From positions 1-64,000 of the forward strand of contig NZ_JAMGBF010000020.1 of assembly GCF_023516615.1 (NCBI RefSeq): a stretch of 64,000 nucleotides of DNA, read 5' to 3'. The notes beneath the pieces were generated by a model, which made no database searches, had not been told where the DNA came from, and was given only the letters and a program-made list of their open reading frames with translations. The stretch is from Streptomyces panaciradicis. GTDB lineage: Bacteria; Actinomycetota; Actinomycetes; Streptomycetales; Streptomycetaceae. Below are positions 35,215 through 44,225 of this stretch, piece by piece. The number at the start of each line of letters is the position of its first letter. The first letter of the stretch is position 1. The translations under genes were made by a program, and so were the position numbers.

Positions 35215-35243
35215 TTGACCGAGGGGCCGTACAGGTCTTACGT
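35215..35243 (+). promoter_or_regulatory. promoter of candidate small RNA
   Basis: TTGACC (35215-35220), a 17-base spacer, and TTACGT (35238-35243). It resembles a vegetative promoter and points to transcript start near 35250, with no open frame behind it but a hairpin terminator 35 bases later. Confidence 0.5.
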
Positions 35244-35248
35244 TTCCA

Positions 35249-35320
35249 ATGTGCGGTCAAGCGCGGCCGCCCACGCACGCGAAGCCCCCGGTTGTTCCCC
35301 CGTGATCGGGGGCTTCGTTC
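35249..35320 (+). ncRNA. candidate small non-coding RNA, about 70 bases
   Basis: A free-standing unit in the 415-base gap between the kinase gene and the AAA ATPase gene. It has its own promoter-like boxes, a GC-rich body, and ends in a ten-base perfect stem (GAAGCCCCCG at 35281-35290 with CGGGGGCTTC at 35307-35316) followed by GTTCT. No open frame with a ribosome site fits. Expression is inferred from these signals only. Confidence 0.5.
35281..35316. terminator. hairpin terminator ending the small RNA
   Basis: Arms GAAGCCCCCG and CGGGGGCTTC pair over ten bases around a 16-base loop that itself holds CCCCCG. T-rich GTTCT follows. Confidence 0.7.
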
Positions 35321-35580
35321 TGCCCTCAGCCGCCCATCCGGACGCTGTGCGCCGCGTTTTGCTCACCCTCGGTCACCGTCCGATCCGGGGCTCATCCGCT
35401 CCCACCTCGCCAAACGTCCTGTGCGGCACCCTTCGACGGGCGACACAGCGCAGGTACGATGCCCTCGGTGCGACCTAGGACGACGGCTGCGCGCACCGCA
35501 ACTCCGGTCCGCGGTACGGCGGTTCGATCAAGGAGGCCACCGGGTGACCGCCCGGCGGCCAACCGACGGGGGCACGGTTT

Positions 35581-37452
35581 GTGGGGGACGTGATGGACTT
35601 CGGCACGCAGGGCCCCGAGGCCCCGGCCGACCTCGCCTGGCTGCGAGGTGTGGACGCCTACACGATGGGCGCCTATCCACAGGCGGAGGAGGAGTTCCGG
35701 GCCGCGGTGCGGATGGACCCCGGGATGGCCGACGGCTGGCTCGGGCTGCACGCGCTGCGCGTCGACACGACGACCGCGCTGCTCAGGATGTTCCGCCACC
35801 GGGACCGCTTCGGGGAACAGCGCGCCCGGCACCGCCGCGCCCTCAACTCCTGGTACTGGCTGGGCTGGTGGGTGCAGCCGGTGCTGGAGAGCCCGCGCGA
35901 CCTGCTGCTCGCCCACGCCTCGCACTGGCTGGACGGCCGCCACGTGCCGGAGCTGGACCGGGCGCTGGCCGGGCTGCCGCCCGTCGACACCGACCACCAG
36001 GTCCGGTTCCTGCACGCCTGCCGCGCCTACCTGGTCAAGGACTGGGAGCAACTCGTCCGGCACACCGACCCGTTGATCGACGACCCGCTGCTGGGCATCG
36101 AGGCGGGCCTGTTCGGCGGGATGGCCCGGGTCCGGCTGGAGATGTACCGCCAGGCCGAACCCCTGCTGGCGGCCGCCCTGATGCGCTGCCGCAGCGAACA
36201 GCCGCAGCGCAAGGAGCTGCGCTACTGGCTGGCCCGCGCGCACGAGGGGACGGGCCGCTCCGCCGCCGCGCTCCCCCTGTACCGGGCCGTGCACCGCGTC
36301 GACCCCGCCTTCATGGACACCTCGGCCCGGCTCGCCGCGATCGCCGAGGGCGACGGCTACGACGACTCCGCCGATCTCGCGGCGATCGCGCTGTCCGGCG
36401 GCCAGGACGTGCTGGAGGGCCCCGACGGGTTCGACCCGCTCTTCGGCTCCGACGGCCGGGAGCTCAGGTTCCCCGAGCCCGACCTGCCGCCGGCCGGGTC
36501 AATGCCGTCCACGATCGATCCGCTGGTGCGGGAGAAGACCGTCCCCGGCACGCCGCTGCCCGCCGGTCCCACCGACCCCGCGCTGCTGGAGGAGGCGCTC
36601 GCCGAGCTCGAGCGCATGGTGGGCCTGGAACCCGTCAAGCGCCAGGTCAAGGCGCTGTCCGCGCAACTGAACATGGCGCGGCTGCGGACCGGCCAGGGGC
36701 TGCCGGTCCAGCCGCCCAAGCGGCACTTCGTCTTCTCCGGCCCCTCCGGCACCGGCAAGACCACGGTGGCCCGCATCCTGGGCCGCGTCTTCTACGCCCT
36801 CGGGCTGCTCGGCGGCGACCACCTGGTGGAGGCCCAGCGCGCCGACCTGGTGGGCGAGTACCTGGGCCAGACGGCCGTGAAGGCCAACGAGCTGATCGAC
36901 TCCGCCATCGGCGGCGTGCTCTTCGTCGACGAGGCCTACTCGCTCTCCAACTCCGGCTACGGCAAGGGCGACGCGTACGGCGACGAGGCGCTGCAGGTCC
37001 TGCTGAAGCGGGCCGAGGACAACCGGGACCACCTGGTGGTGATCCTGGCCGGCTACCCGGAGGGCATGGACCGGCTGCTGGCCGCCAACCCCGGACTGTC
37101 GTCCCGCTTCACCACCCGCGTCGACTTCCCGTCCTACCGGCCCCTCGAACTGACCTCCATCGGTGAGGTGCTGGCCGCCGACAACGGTGACGTGTGGGAC
37201 GAGGAGGCGCTGGACGAGCTGCGCTCGATCGCCGGGCACGTCGTGGACCAGGGGTGGATCGACGAGCTGGGCAACGGACGGTTCCTGCGGACGCTGTACG
37301 AGAAGAGCTGCGCGTACCGCGACCTGCGGCTGTCGACGTATCCGGGCGCGCTGTCCCGTGACGACTTGTCGACGCTGCGACTGCCGGACCTGATGCAGGC
37401 GTACGGCGAGGTGCTGTCCGGGCGGGGCCCGCAGGACCCTTCGGGGACCTGA
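35581..37452 (+). CDS. TPR plus CbbX/EccA-type AAA ATPase
   Basis: A protein of 623 residues. The N-terminal 290 residues are TPR-like helix pairs (YTMGAYPQAEEEFRAAVRMDP, RAVHRVDPAFMDTSARLAAI). The C-terminal 270 form a CbbX/SpoVK-type AAA+ module: Walker A GPSGTGKTTVA (about 388-398), Walker B GVLFVDEAYSL, sensor VVILAGYPEGMD and arginine finger NPGLSSRF. The same domain order is found in EccA of type VII (ESX) secretion, but no ESX membrane genes are near. It may be an orphan EccA-like remodeller. The GTG at 35581 has GGGGG eight bases upstream; an ATG at 35593 is also possible. The gene is single, ended by a dispersed repeat. Confidence 0.9.
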   Translation: MGDVMDFGTQGPEAPADLAWLRGVDAYTMGAYPQAEEEFRAAVRMDPGMADGWLGLHALRVDTTTALLRMFRHRDRFGEQRARHRRALNSWYWLGWWVQPVLESPRDLLLAHASHWLDGRHVPELDRALAGLPPVDTDHQVRFLHACRAYLVKDWEQLVRHTDPLIDDPLLGIEAGLFGGMARVRLEMYRQAEPLLAAALMRCRSEQPQRKELRYWLARAHEGTGRSAAALPLYRAVHRVDPAFMDTSARLAAIAEGDGYDDSADLAAIALSGGQDVLEGPDGFDPLFGSDGRELRFPEPDLPPAGSMPSTIDPLVREKTVPGTPLPAGPTDPALLEEALAELERMVGLEPVKRQVKALSAQLNMARLRTGQGLPVQPPKRHFVFSGPSGTGKTTVARILGRVFYALGLLGGDHLVEAQRADLVGEYLGQTAVKANELIDSAIGGVLFVDEAYSLSNSGYGKGDAYGDEALQVLLKRAEDNRDHLVVILAGYPEGMDRLLAANPGLSSRFTTRVDFPSYRPLELTSIGEVLAADNGDVWDEEALDELRSIAGHVVDQGWIDELGNGRFLRTLYEKSCAYRDLRLSTYPGALSRDDLSTLRLPDLMQAYGEVLSGRGPQDPSGT

Positions 37453-37470
37453 GCCGGGCGCCTACGAGCC

Positions 37471-37500
37471 GGCTTGTCGCGCGGTTCCCCGCACCCCTTT
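37471..37500 (-). repeat. dispersed GC-rich 3'-end repeat, copy 2
   Basis: On the minus strand this reads GGGGTGCGGGGAACCGCGCG and flanks, like the copy at 8858 (plus strand) and the one at 62531. It lies between the convergent 3' ends of the AAA ATPase and a CNNM-type gene. Confidence 0.75.
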
Positions 37501-37520
37501 CAGGGCGCGGGGACTCCGCG

Positions 37521-38597
37521 TCAGCCGGGCAGGGCCGCTTCTTCCTTCGGCTCGGCCAGCCGCGGGGCGGGCGGGACCTCCCGGTGCGCCGGGTCCGTCA
37601 CCTCGCCGACCAGCAGCTCCAGGACGTCCTCCAGCGCCACCAGGCCCAGCACCTTGCCGGACCCGTCGGCCACCTGCGCCAGATGGGTGGCCGCGCGGCG
37701 CATGACCGTCAGGGCGTCGTCCAGCGGGAGGTCGGAGCGCAGGGTCGTCATCGGCCGCCACAGCTGCTGCGGCACGGCCCGCTCGGAGTCCTCCAGGTCG
37801 AGTACGTCCTTCACGTGCAGGTAGCCCATGAAGGCGCCGTTGACCGCGGCGACCGGGAAACGGGAGTACCCGGTGCGGGCGGTCAGCTCGACGATCCGCC
37901 CCGGGGTGACCGACGGCGGGACCGTCACCAGCGACTCCCGCTTCAGGAGCACGTCCGTCACCGGGCGGGAGCCCAGCTCGAGGGCGTCCTCCAGGCGTTC
38001 CTGCTCCTCGGGGTCGAGGAGGCCGGCCTGACCGGCGTCCTCCACCAGCCGGTTGAGCTGCTCGCTGGTGAAGACGGACTCCACCTCGTCCTTCGGCTCG
38101 ACACGGAAGAGCCGCAGGATGCCCCGGGCGCAGGCGCCGAGGGCCACGGTGATCGGCTTGCAGATGCGGGCGAAGTAGACCAGCCCGGGGCTCAGCCACA
38201 GCGCGGCCTTCTCCGGGGCGGCCATGGCCAGGTTCTTCGGGACCATCTCGCCGATGACCAGGTGGAAGAAGACCACCGCGGCCAGCGCGATGACATAGCC
38301 CAGCGGGTGGATCATGCCCTCCGGCAGGTGGATCCACTCGAAGACCGGTTCCAGCAGGTGGGCCACCGTCGGTTCGGCGACGGCGCCCAGGGTCAGCGAG
38401 CAGACCGTGATGCCGAACTGGGCCGCCGCCATCATCTGGGGCAGCCGCTCCAGGCCGTAGAGGACCTGGCGGGACCGTGCCGTGCCGAGCGGTTCGATCT
38501 GGCTGCGGCGGACCGAGACCAGGGCGAACTCGGCGCCGACGAAGAAGCCGTTGGCGAGCACGAGCAGGCCGGCGAACAGGAGTTGGAGCACGCTCAT
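37521..38597 (-). CDS. CNNM/CorC-type (hemolysin-family) membrane protein with CBS pair
   Basis: A protein of 358 residues. A DUF21/CNNM domain of three to four membrane helices (LLFAGLLVLANGFFVGAEFAL, GYVIALAAVVFFHLVIGEMVPKNLA) is followed by two CBS domains (about 200-335). It ends right after the CBS pair, so it lacks the CorC_HlyC C-terminal domain found in its neighbour. Members of this family transport Mg2+ or other divalent metals, or regulate such flux, with CBS domains sensing ATP. Its start overlaps the neighbouring gene's stop (ATGA), so the two are coupled and may form a heteromer. Confidence 0.9.
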   Translation of the reverse strand: MSVLQLLFAGLLVLANGFFVGAEFALVSVRRSQIEPLGTARSRQVLYGLERLPQMMAAAQFGITVCSLTLGAVAEPTVAHLLEPVFEWIHLPEGMIHPLGYVIALAAVVFFHLVIGEMVPKNLAMAAPEKAALWLSPGLVYFARICKPITVALGACARGILRLFRVEPKDEVESVFTSEQLNRLVEDAGQAGLLDPEEQERLEDALELGSRPVTDVLLKRESLVTVPPSVTPGRIVELTARTGYSRFPVAAVNGAFMGYLHVKDVLDLEDSERAVPQQLWRPMTTLRSDLPLDDALTVMRRAATHLAQVADGSGKVLGLVALEDVLELLVGEVTDPAHREVPPAPRLAEPKEEAALPG

Positions 38598-39919
38598 CGG
38601 GCGACCTCCACGACCGGGCCGGTGCGCACCAGGCGGACCCGCTCGGCGCGGTAGTGGCCGACGCGGCGCACGGTGAGCCGCCAGCCGGGCAGTTCGGCCC
38701 GGTCGCCGGCGGCCGGGATGCGGCCGAGCAGGTCGGCGACGAGCCCGGCGACGGTCTCGTACGGACCCTCGGGCACGTCCAGGCCTATGCGCTGCAGGAT
38801 GTCGACGCGGCAGCTGCCGTCGGCGTCCCAGGCGGGCTTGCCGTCCTCCGGCGGGGCGGCGGCGAGCTCGGGCACGTCCTGGCCGTCGTGCTCGTCGCGG
38901 ACCTCGCCGACGATCTCCTCGACGATGTCCTCCAGCGTCACCACGCCCGCCGTGCCGCCGTACTCGTCGACGACGACCGCGATGGGCTGCTCGCTGCGCA
39001 GCTGGGCCAGCAGCGGCTGGACCGGCAGGGTCTCGGGGACCAGCAGGGCCGGGCGGGCGATGCGGACCACGGGGGTGCGCAGCCGTTCGTGCACGGGGAC
39101 CGCGAGCGCGTCCTTCAGGTGGACCATGCCGACGACCTCGTCGATCTTCTCCTTGTAGACGGGGAAGCGGGACAGGCCGGTGGCCCGGGTGAGGTTGACC
39201 ACGTCCTCGGCGGTCGCCGAGGACTGCAGCGCGCTGACCTTCACGCGCGGGGTCATGACGTGCTGGGCGGTCAGCTCGGCGAGCGACAGCGTCCGCACGA
39301 AGAGGTCGGCGGTGTCCTGCTCCAGGGCGCCGGCCTGCGCGGAGTGCCGGGCCAGGGAGACCAGTTCGCCGGGGGTGCGGGCGGAGGCCAGCTCCTCGGC
39401 GGGCTCGACGCCCAGGGCGCGCACCAGGCGGTTGGCGACCGTGTTCAGCGCGGCGATGACCGGGCGGAACAGCCGGGCGAAGACATGCTGCGGGCCGGCC
39501 ACGAAACGGGCGACCTGCATGGGCTTGGACACCGCCCAGTTCTTGGGCACGAGTTCGCCGATCACCATCTGCACGGCCGAGGCCAGCAGCATCCCGACGA
39601 CGACCGCGACGCCCGAGACCGCGCCGGCGGGGACGCCGACGGCCGTGAACGGGCCGTGCAGCAGCCGGGCCAGCGCCGGTTCGGCGAGCATGCCGACGAC
39701 GAGGGAGGTGATGGTGATGCCGAGCTGGGTGCCGGAGAGCTGGAAGGAGAGTTCCTTCAGCGACTCGGCGACCCTGCGGGCGCGTTTGTCGCCCTCGGCG
39801 GCGGCCTTCTCGGCGTCCGTGGACTCGACCGTGACCAGGCCGAACTCGGCGGCCACGAAGAAGCCGTTCGCGAGGATCAGCAGGAACGCCGCTCCGAGGA
39901 GCAGCAGGGGGGTGGTCAT
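38594..39919 (-). CDS. CNNM/CorC-type (hemolysin-family) membrane protein, full length
   Basis: A protein of 441 residues and first gene of a two-gene operon. DUF21 membrane domain (LLLLGAAFLLILANGFFVAAEFGLV and SAVQMVIGELVPKNWA), a CBS pair (HVMTPRVKVSAL to EQPIAVVVDEYGGTAGVVTLEDIVEEIVGEV), and the C-terminal CorC_HlyC domain (DGSCRVDILQRIGLDVPEG). The set DEYGGTxGxVTxEDIxEEIVGE is diagnostic. Family members are linked to divalent cation efflux or transport; the exact ion is not clear. The paired gene behind it lacks the last domain. Confidence 0.92.
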   Translation of the reverse strand: MTTPLLLLGAAFLLILANGFFVAAEFGLVTVESTDAEKAAAEGDKRARRVAESLKELSFQLSGTQLGITITSLVVGMLAEPALARLLHGPFTAVGVPAGAVSGVAVVVGMLLASAVQMVIGELVPKNWAVSKPMQVARFVAGPQHVFARLFRPVIAALNTVANRLVRALGVEPAEELASARTPGELVSLARHSAQAGALEQDTADLFVRTLSLAELTAQHVMTPRVKVSALQSSATAEDVVNLTRATGLSRFPVYKEKIDEVVGMVHLKDALAVPVHERLRTPVVRIARPALLVPETLPVQPLLAQLRSEQPIAVVVDEYGGTAGVVTLEDIVEEIVGEVRDEHDGQDVPELAAAPPEDGKPAWDADGSCRVDILQRIGLDVPEGPYETVAGLVADLLGRIPAAGDRAELPGWRLTVRRVGHYRAERVRLVRTGPVVEVAR

Positions 39920-40039
39920 GATGCCGCCGCCTCGGTATGTCGGGAGGGGGCGGCGCAGGTACTACAGGACGATCCGTCCATCGCTGGAGGGAGTCACTCC
40001 TCGGGTAGCAGGGGCAGCCGGTGTCCGCGGGAGCACCGG

Positions 40040-40068
40040 CGGCGGAGGCGCGACGAAAACGCCTCCGC
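40040..40068 (-). terminator. terminator of the rib-his operon
   Basis: GGCGGAGGCG pairs perfectly over ten bases with CGCCTCCGCC across a nine-base loop. It lies just after the last gene of the riboflavin-histidine block and before the CNNM-type operon. Confidence 0.75.
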
Positions 40069-40094
40069 CAACAGATTAATCAAGACCGGGGTCT

Positions 40095-40538
40095 CTAGGG
40101 CAGATCCCTCGGCGAGCGGGCTTCGGCGAGGGCGCGCAGGGTGCGCGCGTCGGCGATGGCCCGGTCCCTGGCGATGCCGGGCTGGATGCCGAGGGCCGGC
40201 AGGCTGGTGCCGTCGCTGAGGTCGAGGAACACCCAGGGGTCGCCGGGGCGCAGGTTGACGTGCAGGATCTCGGGCCAGTCCAGGTGCCGCCGGGTGGCGA
40301 TGTTGACCACGGTGACGCCGGTGTCGTCGGCGACCACCTTCACTCTGGCGAGCAGCGCCAGAACGCCGGCCATCAGGGCGCCGGTGAGGATGAAGCTGAG
40401 CCGCTCCCCCGGGCCGAGGCCCTCCAGCAGCAGCGCGACCGCGGTGATGACGACGAAGATCGCGACGGCGGCGGTGAGCAGGACCGCGCGGGTGCGGCCC
40501 GGCCGGAACGTGACGGGAAGGGTGGGCAGGTCGGACAT
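40095..40538 (-). CDS. PH-domain membrane protein
   Basis: A protein of 147 residues. Two membrane helices (AVLLTAAVAIFVVITAVALLLEG and LSFILTGALMAGVLALLARV) lead to a small beta-rich bacterial PH-like domain (VKVVADDTGVTVVNIATRRHLDWPEILHVNL, then DPWVFLDLSDGTSLPALGIQPG). This matches actinobacterial short PH proteins (bPH_6 type), of unknown function. It starts 44 bases after hisG and is the last gene before the terminator, so it belongs to the rib-his transcript by position. Confidence 0.85.
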   Translation of the reverse strand: MSDLPTLPVTFRPGRTRAVLLTAAVAIFVVITAVALLLEGLGPGERLSFILTGALMAGVLALLARVKVVADDTGVTVVNIATRRHLDWPEILHVNLRPGDPWVFLDLSDGTSLPALGIQPGIARDRAIADARTLRALAEARSPRDLP

Positions 40539-40582
40539 CTCTCAGGCTCTCCGGGGCTTCCTGCGGGTGTCAGAGACGGCTG

Positions 40583-41431
40583 TCACAGACGGCAGGCGTG
40601 GATGGCCGTGGTCAGGATGGCCCGGGCGCCGATGTCGTAGAGGTCGTCCATGATCCGCTGGGCCTCCTTGGCGGGGACCATCGCGCGGACGGCGACCCAG
40701 CCCTCGTTGTGCAGCGGGGAGACGGTCGGGGACTCCAGGCCGGGGGTGAGCGCGACGGCCTTCTCCAGCTGCTCGACCCGGCAGTCGTAGTCCATCATCA
40801 CGTACGTCCTGGCCACCAGGACGCCCTGGAGCCTGCGCAGGAACTGCTGCACCTTGGGCTCCTGGCCGTCCGCGCCGGTGCGGCGGATGACGACGGCCTC
40901 GGACTTCATGATGGGCTCGCCGAAGACCTCCAGGCCGGCGTTGCGCAGCGAGGTGCCGGTCTCGACGACGTCGGCGATGACCTCGGCGACACCGAGCTCG
41001 ATGGCGGTCTCCACGGCGCCGTCGAGGTGGACGACGGAGGCGTCGACGCCGTTCTCGGCCAGGTGGCCGGCGACGATGCCCTCGTAGGAGGTGGCGACGG
41101 TCTTGCCCTTGAGGTCCGCCAGGCCCGTCGCGGCACCCGGCTTGGAGGCGAAGCGGAAGGTGGAGCGGGCGAAGCCGAGCGGCAGGATCTCCTCGGCGTC
41201 GGCGCCGGAGTCGACCAGCAGGTCACGGCCGGTGATGCCGATGTCGAGCTGACCGGAGGAGACGTAGATCGCGATGTCGCGGGGGCGGAGGTAGAAGAAC
41301 TCGACGTCGTTCGTCGGGTCGACGGTCCGCAGTTCCTTGGACTCGCGGCGTTGCCGGTAGCCGGCCTCATGCAGCATCTCCGCCGCAGGTCCTGAGAGGG
41401 AACCCTTGTTGGGGACGGCGATGCGCAGCAT
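40583..41431 (-). CDS. hisG: ATP phosphoribosyltransferase, long form
   Basis: The first enzyme of histidine synthesis, joining ATP and PRPP to phosphoribosyl-ATP. It has 282 residues. Seen are LRIAVPNKGSLSGPA at the N terminus and the PRPP loop EVIADVVETGTSLRNAGLEV near residue 155. The C-terminal 80 residues form the ACT-like regulatory domain of the long type (VEQLEKAVALTPGLESPTVSPL), so feedback inhibition by histidine is expected and no HisZ is needed. AAGGAAG precedes the ATG. It follows hisE by 48 bases. Confidence 0.96.
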   Translation of the reverse strand: MLRIAVPNKGSLSGPAAEMLHEAGYRQRRESKELRTVDPTNDVEFFYLRPRDIAIYVSSGQLDIGITGRDLLVDSGADAEEILPLGFARSTFRFASKPGAATGLADLKGKTVATSYEGIVAGHLAENGVDASVVHLDGAVETAIELGVAEVIADVVETGTSLRNAGLEVFGEPIMKSEAVVIRRTGADGQEPKVQQFLRRLQGVLVARTYVMMDYDCRVEQLEKAVALTPGLESPTVSPLHNEGWVAVRAMVPAKEAQRIMDDLYDIGARAILTTAIHACRL

Positions 41432-41479
41432 GAGGTCGGCTTCCTTCGCGTGTGTTTCGGGTGGGAACGGTGGTGCGGC

Positions 41480-41752
41480 TTACAGGTGGGCGTAGACGTC
41501 GTCCAGGGAGATGCCGCGGGCGACCATCATCACCTGGACGTGGTACAGCAGCTGCGAGATCTCCTCGGCGGCCGCCTCCTTGCCCTCGTACTCGGCGGCC
41601 ATCCAGACCTCGGCGGCCTCCTCGACGACCTTCTTGCCGATGGCATGGACGCCCTTGCCGACCAGTTCAGCGGTGCGGGAGGTGGCGGGATCGCCGTGGG
41701 CGGCCTTGTGCTGGAGCTCGGTGAAGAGCTCCTCGAACGTCTTATTGGACAT
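41480..41752 (-). CDS. hisE: phosphoribosyl-ATP pyrophosphatase
   Basis: An enzyme of 90 residues for the second histidine step, cutting phosphoribosyl-ATP to the monophosphate. The MazG-like helical domain holds [16 protein letters not shown], the EExxE metal-binding set, followed by [16 protein letters not shown]. HisE stands alone and not fused to HisI, as in most actinobacteria. It lies between ribH and hisG, 34 and 48 bases apart. Confidence 0.96.
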   Translation of the reverse strand: MSNKTFEELFTELQHKAAHGDPATSRTAELVGKGVHAIGKKVVEEAAEVWMAAEYEGKEAAAEEISQLLYHVQVMMVARGISLDDVYAHL

Positions 41753-41786
41753 GGTGAGCGTCAGACTACGCCAAAGGGACGTTGGC

Positions 41787-42272
41787 TCAGTGCCACGGTT
41801 CAGATACTGAGCGGAGGGTGGCCGCGGTCGCCACCGCCGCCGTCACCGCCTCGTGCCCCTTGTCCTCGTTGGAGCCCGCAAGGCCCGCCCGGTCCAGCGC
41901 CTGCTCCTCGTTGTCACAGGTCAGCAGGCCGAAGCCGACCGGGACGCCGGTGTCGACGGAGACCTGGGTGAGGCCCTGGGTGACGCCCTGGCACACGTAG
42001 TCGAAGTGCGGGGTGCCGCCGCGGATGACGACGCCGAGGGCGACGATCGCGTCGTAGCCGCGGCCCGCGAGGACCTTGGCGACCACCGGGAGCTCCCAGC
42101 TGCCGGGGACCCTGAGAAGGGTCGGCTCGTCGATGCCGAGGTCGTGCAGGGCGCGCAGCGCGCCGTCCACCAGGCCGTCCATCACCTTTTCGTGCCACTG
42201 CGCCGCGATGACGGCGACCCGCAGGTCTCCGACGTTGCGTACGGACAGCTCCGGTGCGCCCTTGCCGCTCAC
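41787..42272 (-). CDS. ribH: 6,7-dimethyl-8-ribityllumazine synthase
   Basis: An enzyme of 161 residues that condenses ribitylamino-pyrimidine and dihydroxybutanone phosphate. Seen are [16 protein letters not shown] near the N terminus, [13 protein letters not shown] and the catalytic [15 protein letters not shown] loop with His. Length is normal; the enzyme usually forms 60-subunit capsids around riboflavin synthase. It follows ribBA by 25 bases. Confidence 0.96.
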   Translation of the reverse strand: MSGKGAPELSVRNVGDLRVAVIAAQWHEKVMDGLVDGALRALHDLGIDEPTLLRVPGSWELPVVAKVLAGRGYDAIVALGVVIRGGTPHFDYVCQGVTQGLTQVSVDTGVPVGFGLLTCDNEEQALDRAGLAGSNEDKGHEAVTAAVATAATLRSVSEPWH

Positions 42273-42297
42273 GTTCTTCTGTCTCCTCGGGGTGCTG

Positions 42298-43587
42298 TTA
42301 CTGGTTGTTGCAGGTGGACGCCGGGACGGTGTCCAGCCAGGGCAGGTCGTGTCCCATCCGGTCCCGCTTGGTGCGCAGGTAGCGGAGGTTGTGCTCGCCC
42401 GCCTGTACGGGCATCGGCTCGCGGCCGGTGACCTTGAGGCCGTGGCGGACGAGCGCGTCGGTCTTGTCGGGGTTGTTGGTCATCAGACGCAGGCTGCGGA
42501 CGCCGAGGTCCTTCAGGATCTGGGCGCCGGCGCCGTAGTCCCGGGCGTCGGCGGGCAGGCCGAGCTCCAGGTTGGCGTCCAGGGTGTCGCGGCCGCGCTC
42601 CTGGAGCTCGTAGGCGCGCAGCTTGGACAGCAGGCCGATGCCGCGTCCCTCGTGGCCGCGCAGGTAGACCACCACGCCCCGGCCCTCTTCCTGGATGCGG
42701 TCCAGGGAGGCGTTGAGCTGGGGGCCGCAGTCGCAGCGCAGGGAGGCGAAGATGTCGCCGGTCAGGCACTCGGAGTGGACGCGGACCAGGACGTCATCGC
42801 CGTCGCCGATCTCGCCGTGGACGAGGGCGACGTGCTCGACGCCGTCGACGGTGGAGCGGTAGCCGTAGGCGGTGAACTCGCCGTGGGCGGTGGGCAGCCG
42901 GGTCTCGGCCTCGCGGCGGACGGTGGGCTCGGCGCTGCGGCGGTAGGCGATCAGGTCCTCGATGGAGATGATCGTCAGGCCGTGCTTGCGGGCGAACGGG
43001 ATCAGTTCGGGCAGGCGCAGCATGCGGCCGTCCTCACCGGCGATCTCGACGATCGCGCCGGCCGGGCGCAGGCCCGCGAGCCGGGCGAGGTCGACGGCGG
43101 CCTCGGTGTGGCCGTTGCGCACGAGCACGCCGCCGGAGCGGGCGCGCAGCGGGAAGATGTGGCCGGGGCGGACGAAGTCGCCCGGCTCGGCGTCGCCGCT
43201 CGCCAGGAGCCGCAGGGTGGTGGCGCGGTCGGCGGCGGAGATGCCGGTGGTCACGCCGTGGGCGCCGGAGGCGTCGACGGAGACGGTGAAGGCGGTCTTC
43301 ATCGACTCGGTGTTGTCGTCGACCATCTGCGGAAGGTTCAACCGGTCGAGTTCCTCGCTCTCCATGGGGGCGCAGATCAGGCCCCGGCACTCGCTCATCA
43401 TGAAGGCGACGATCTCGGGGGTGATCTTCTCGGCGGCGATGACGAGGTCGCCCTCGTTCTCGCGGTCCTCGTCGTCGACGACCACGATCGGGCGGCCCGC
43501 CGCGATGTCGGCGACGGCCTGCTCGATCGGGTCGAGGGACCAGTCCTCGATGCCGTCCGCGCTGTACAGGATCGGTGCCGTACTCAT
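42298..43587 (-). CDS. ribBA: bifunctional DHBP synthase / GTP cyclohydrolase II
   Basis: An enzyme of 429 residues joining the two entry steps of riboflavin synthesis. The N-terminal RibB domain (about 20-215) carries [11 protein letters not shown] and [11 protein letters not shown] with NGHTEAA. The C-terminal RibA domain has the zinc ligands [26 protein letters not shown], and [12 protein letters not shown]. The Tyr of RDYG is kept; in some Streptomyces paralogues a Met there gives FAPy instead of the riboflavin intermediate, so this copy should make the normal product. The start overlaps the ribM stop by four bases. Confidence 0.96.
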   Translation of the reverse strand: MSTAPILYSADGIEDWSLDPIEQAVADIAAGRPIVVVDDEDRENEGDLVIAAEKITPEIVAFMMSECRGLICAPMESEELDRLNLPQMVDDNTESMKTAFTVSVDASGAHGVTTGISAADRATTLRLLASGDAEPGDFVRPGHIFPLRARSGGVLVRNGHTEAAVDLARLAGLRPAGAIVEIAGEDGRMLRLPELIPFARKHGLTIISIEDLIAYRRSAEPTVRREAETRLPTAHGEFTAYGYRSTVDGVEHVALVHGEIGDGDDVLVRVHSECLTGDIFASLRCDCGPQLNASLDRIQEEGRGVVVYLRGHEGRGIGLLSKLRAYELQERGRDTLDANLELGLPADARDYGAGAQILKDLGVRSLRLMTNNPDKTDALVRHGLKVTGREPMPVQAGEHNLRYLRTKRDRMGHDLPWLDTVPASTCNNQ

Positions 43588-44225
43588 GCCGGCGCTCCTT
43601 CCAGGACGGGCTGCGGCGTCCTGCGGGAGCGCAGCCACCAGTCGCGCATGCCCCACAGGACGAGTGCGCCGTAGATGACGTAGACGAAGCCGGAGAAGGC
43701 GTAGCCGTTGGCGAAGTTCAGGGGCACGCCCACGACGTCGACGAGGAGCCAGGCGATCCAGAACTCGACCATGCCGCGCGCCTGTGCGTACATGGCGACG
43801 ACGGTGCCGACGAAGATGTAGGCGTCGGGCCAAGGGTCCCAGGACAGGCTCGGGTACGCCTTGAAGAGCAGGGCGACGGCGACCGTGCCGGCCGCGGCGG
43901 CGGCGACCATCGCGCCGCGCTCGCGCCAGGTGGCGAACCGCGGGTTGATGTGGCCGTCGGCCGAGCCGTCCTTGTCGCGGTTCCAGCGCCACCAGCCGTA
44001 GAGGGCGACCACCATGACGACGACCTGCTTGCCGGCACTGCCGGCGAGGTGGCCGTAGAAGGCGACGAACAGCACCAGGCCGGAGAGGAACTGCACGGGC
44101 CAGGTCAGCAGCGAGCGGCGCCAGCCGAGGGCGAGGGTGATCAGGCCGAGGATGTTGCCGATCATGTCGGACCAGATGATGTGCTGGCCGAACATGACGA
44201 ACGCCTTGGAGTTGAGCCAGTTCAC
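43584..44225 (-). CDS. ribM: RibM, PnuC-family riboflavin transporter
   Basis: A membrane protein of 213 residues with seven to eight helices. It belongs to the PnuC family by [25 protein letters not shown] near the middle and [23 protein letters not shown] near the end. PnuC proteins carry vitamin precursors; this one lies within the riboflavin operon in the same place as RibM of Streptomyces davawensis (ribB-M-A-H), shown to import riboflavin and roseoflavin. The GTG start overlaps the ribE stop (GTGA) and the stop overlaps the ribBA start. Confidence 0.92.
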   Translation of the reverse strand: MNWLNSKAFVMFGQHIIWSDMIGNILGLITLALGWRRSLLTWPVQFLSGLVLFVAFYGHLAGSAGKQVVVMVVALYGWWRWNRDKDGSADGHINPRFATWRERGAMVAAAAAGTVAVALLFKAYPSLSWDPWPDAYIFVGTVVAMYAQARGMVEFWIAWLLVDVVGVPLNFANGYAFSGFVYVIYGALVLWGMRDWWLRSRRTPQPVLEGAPA

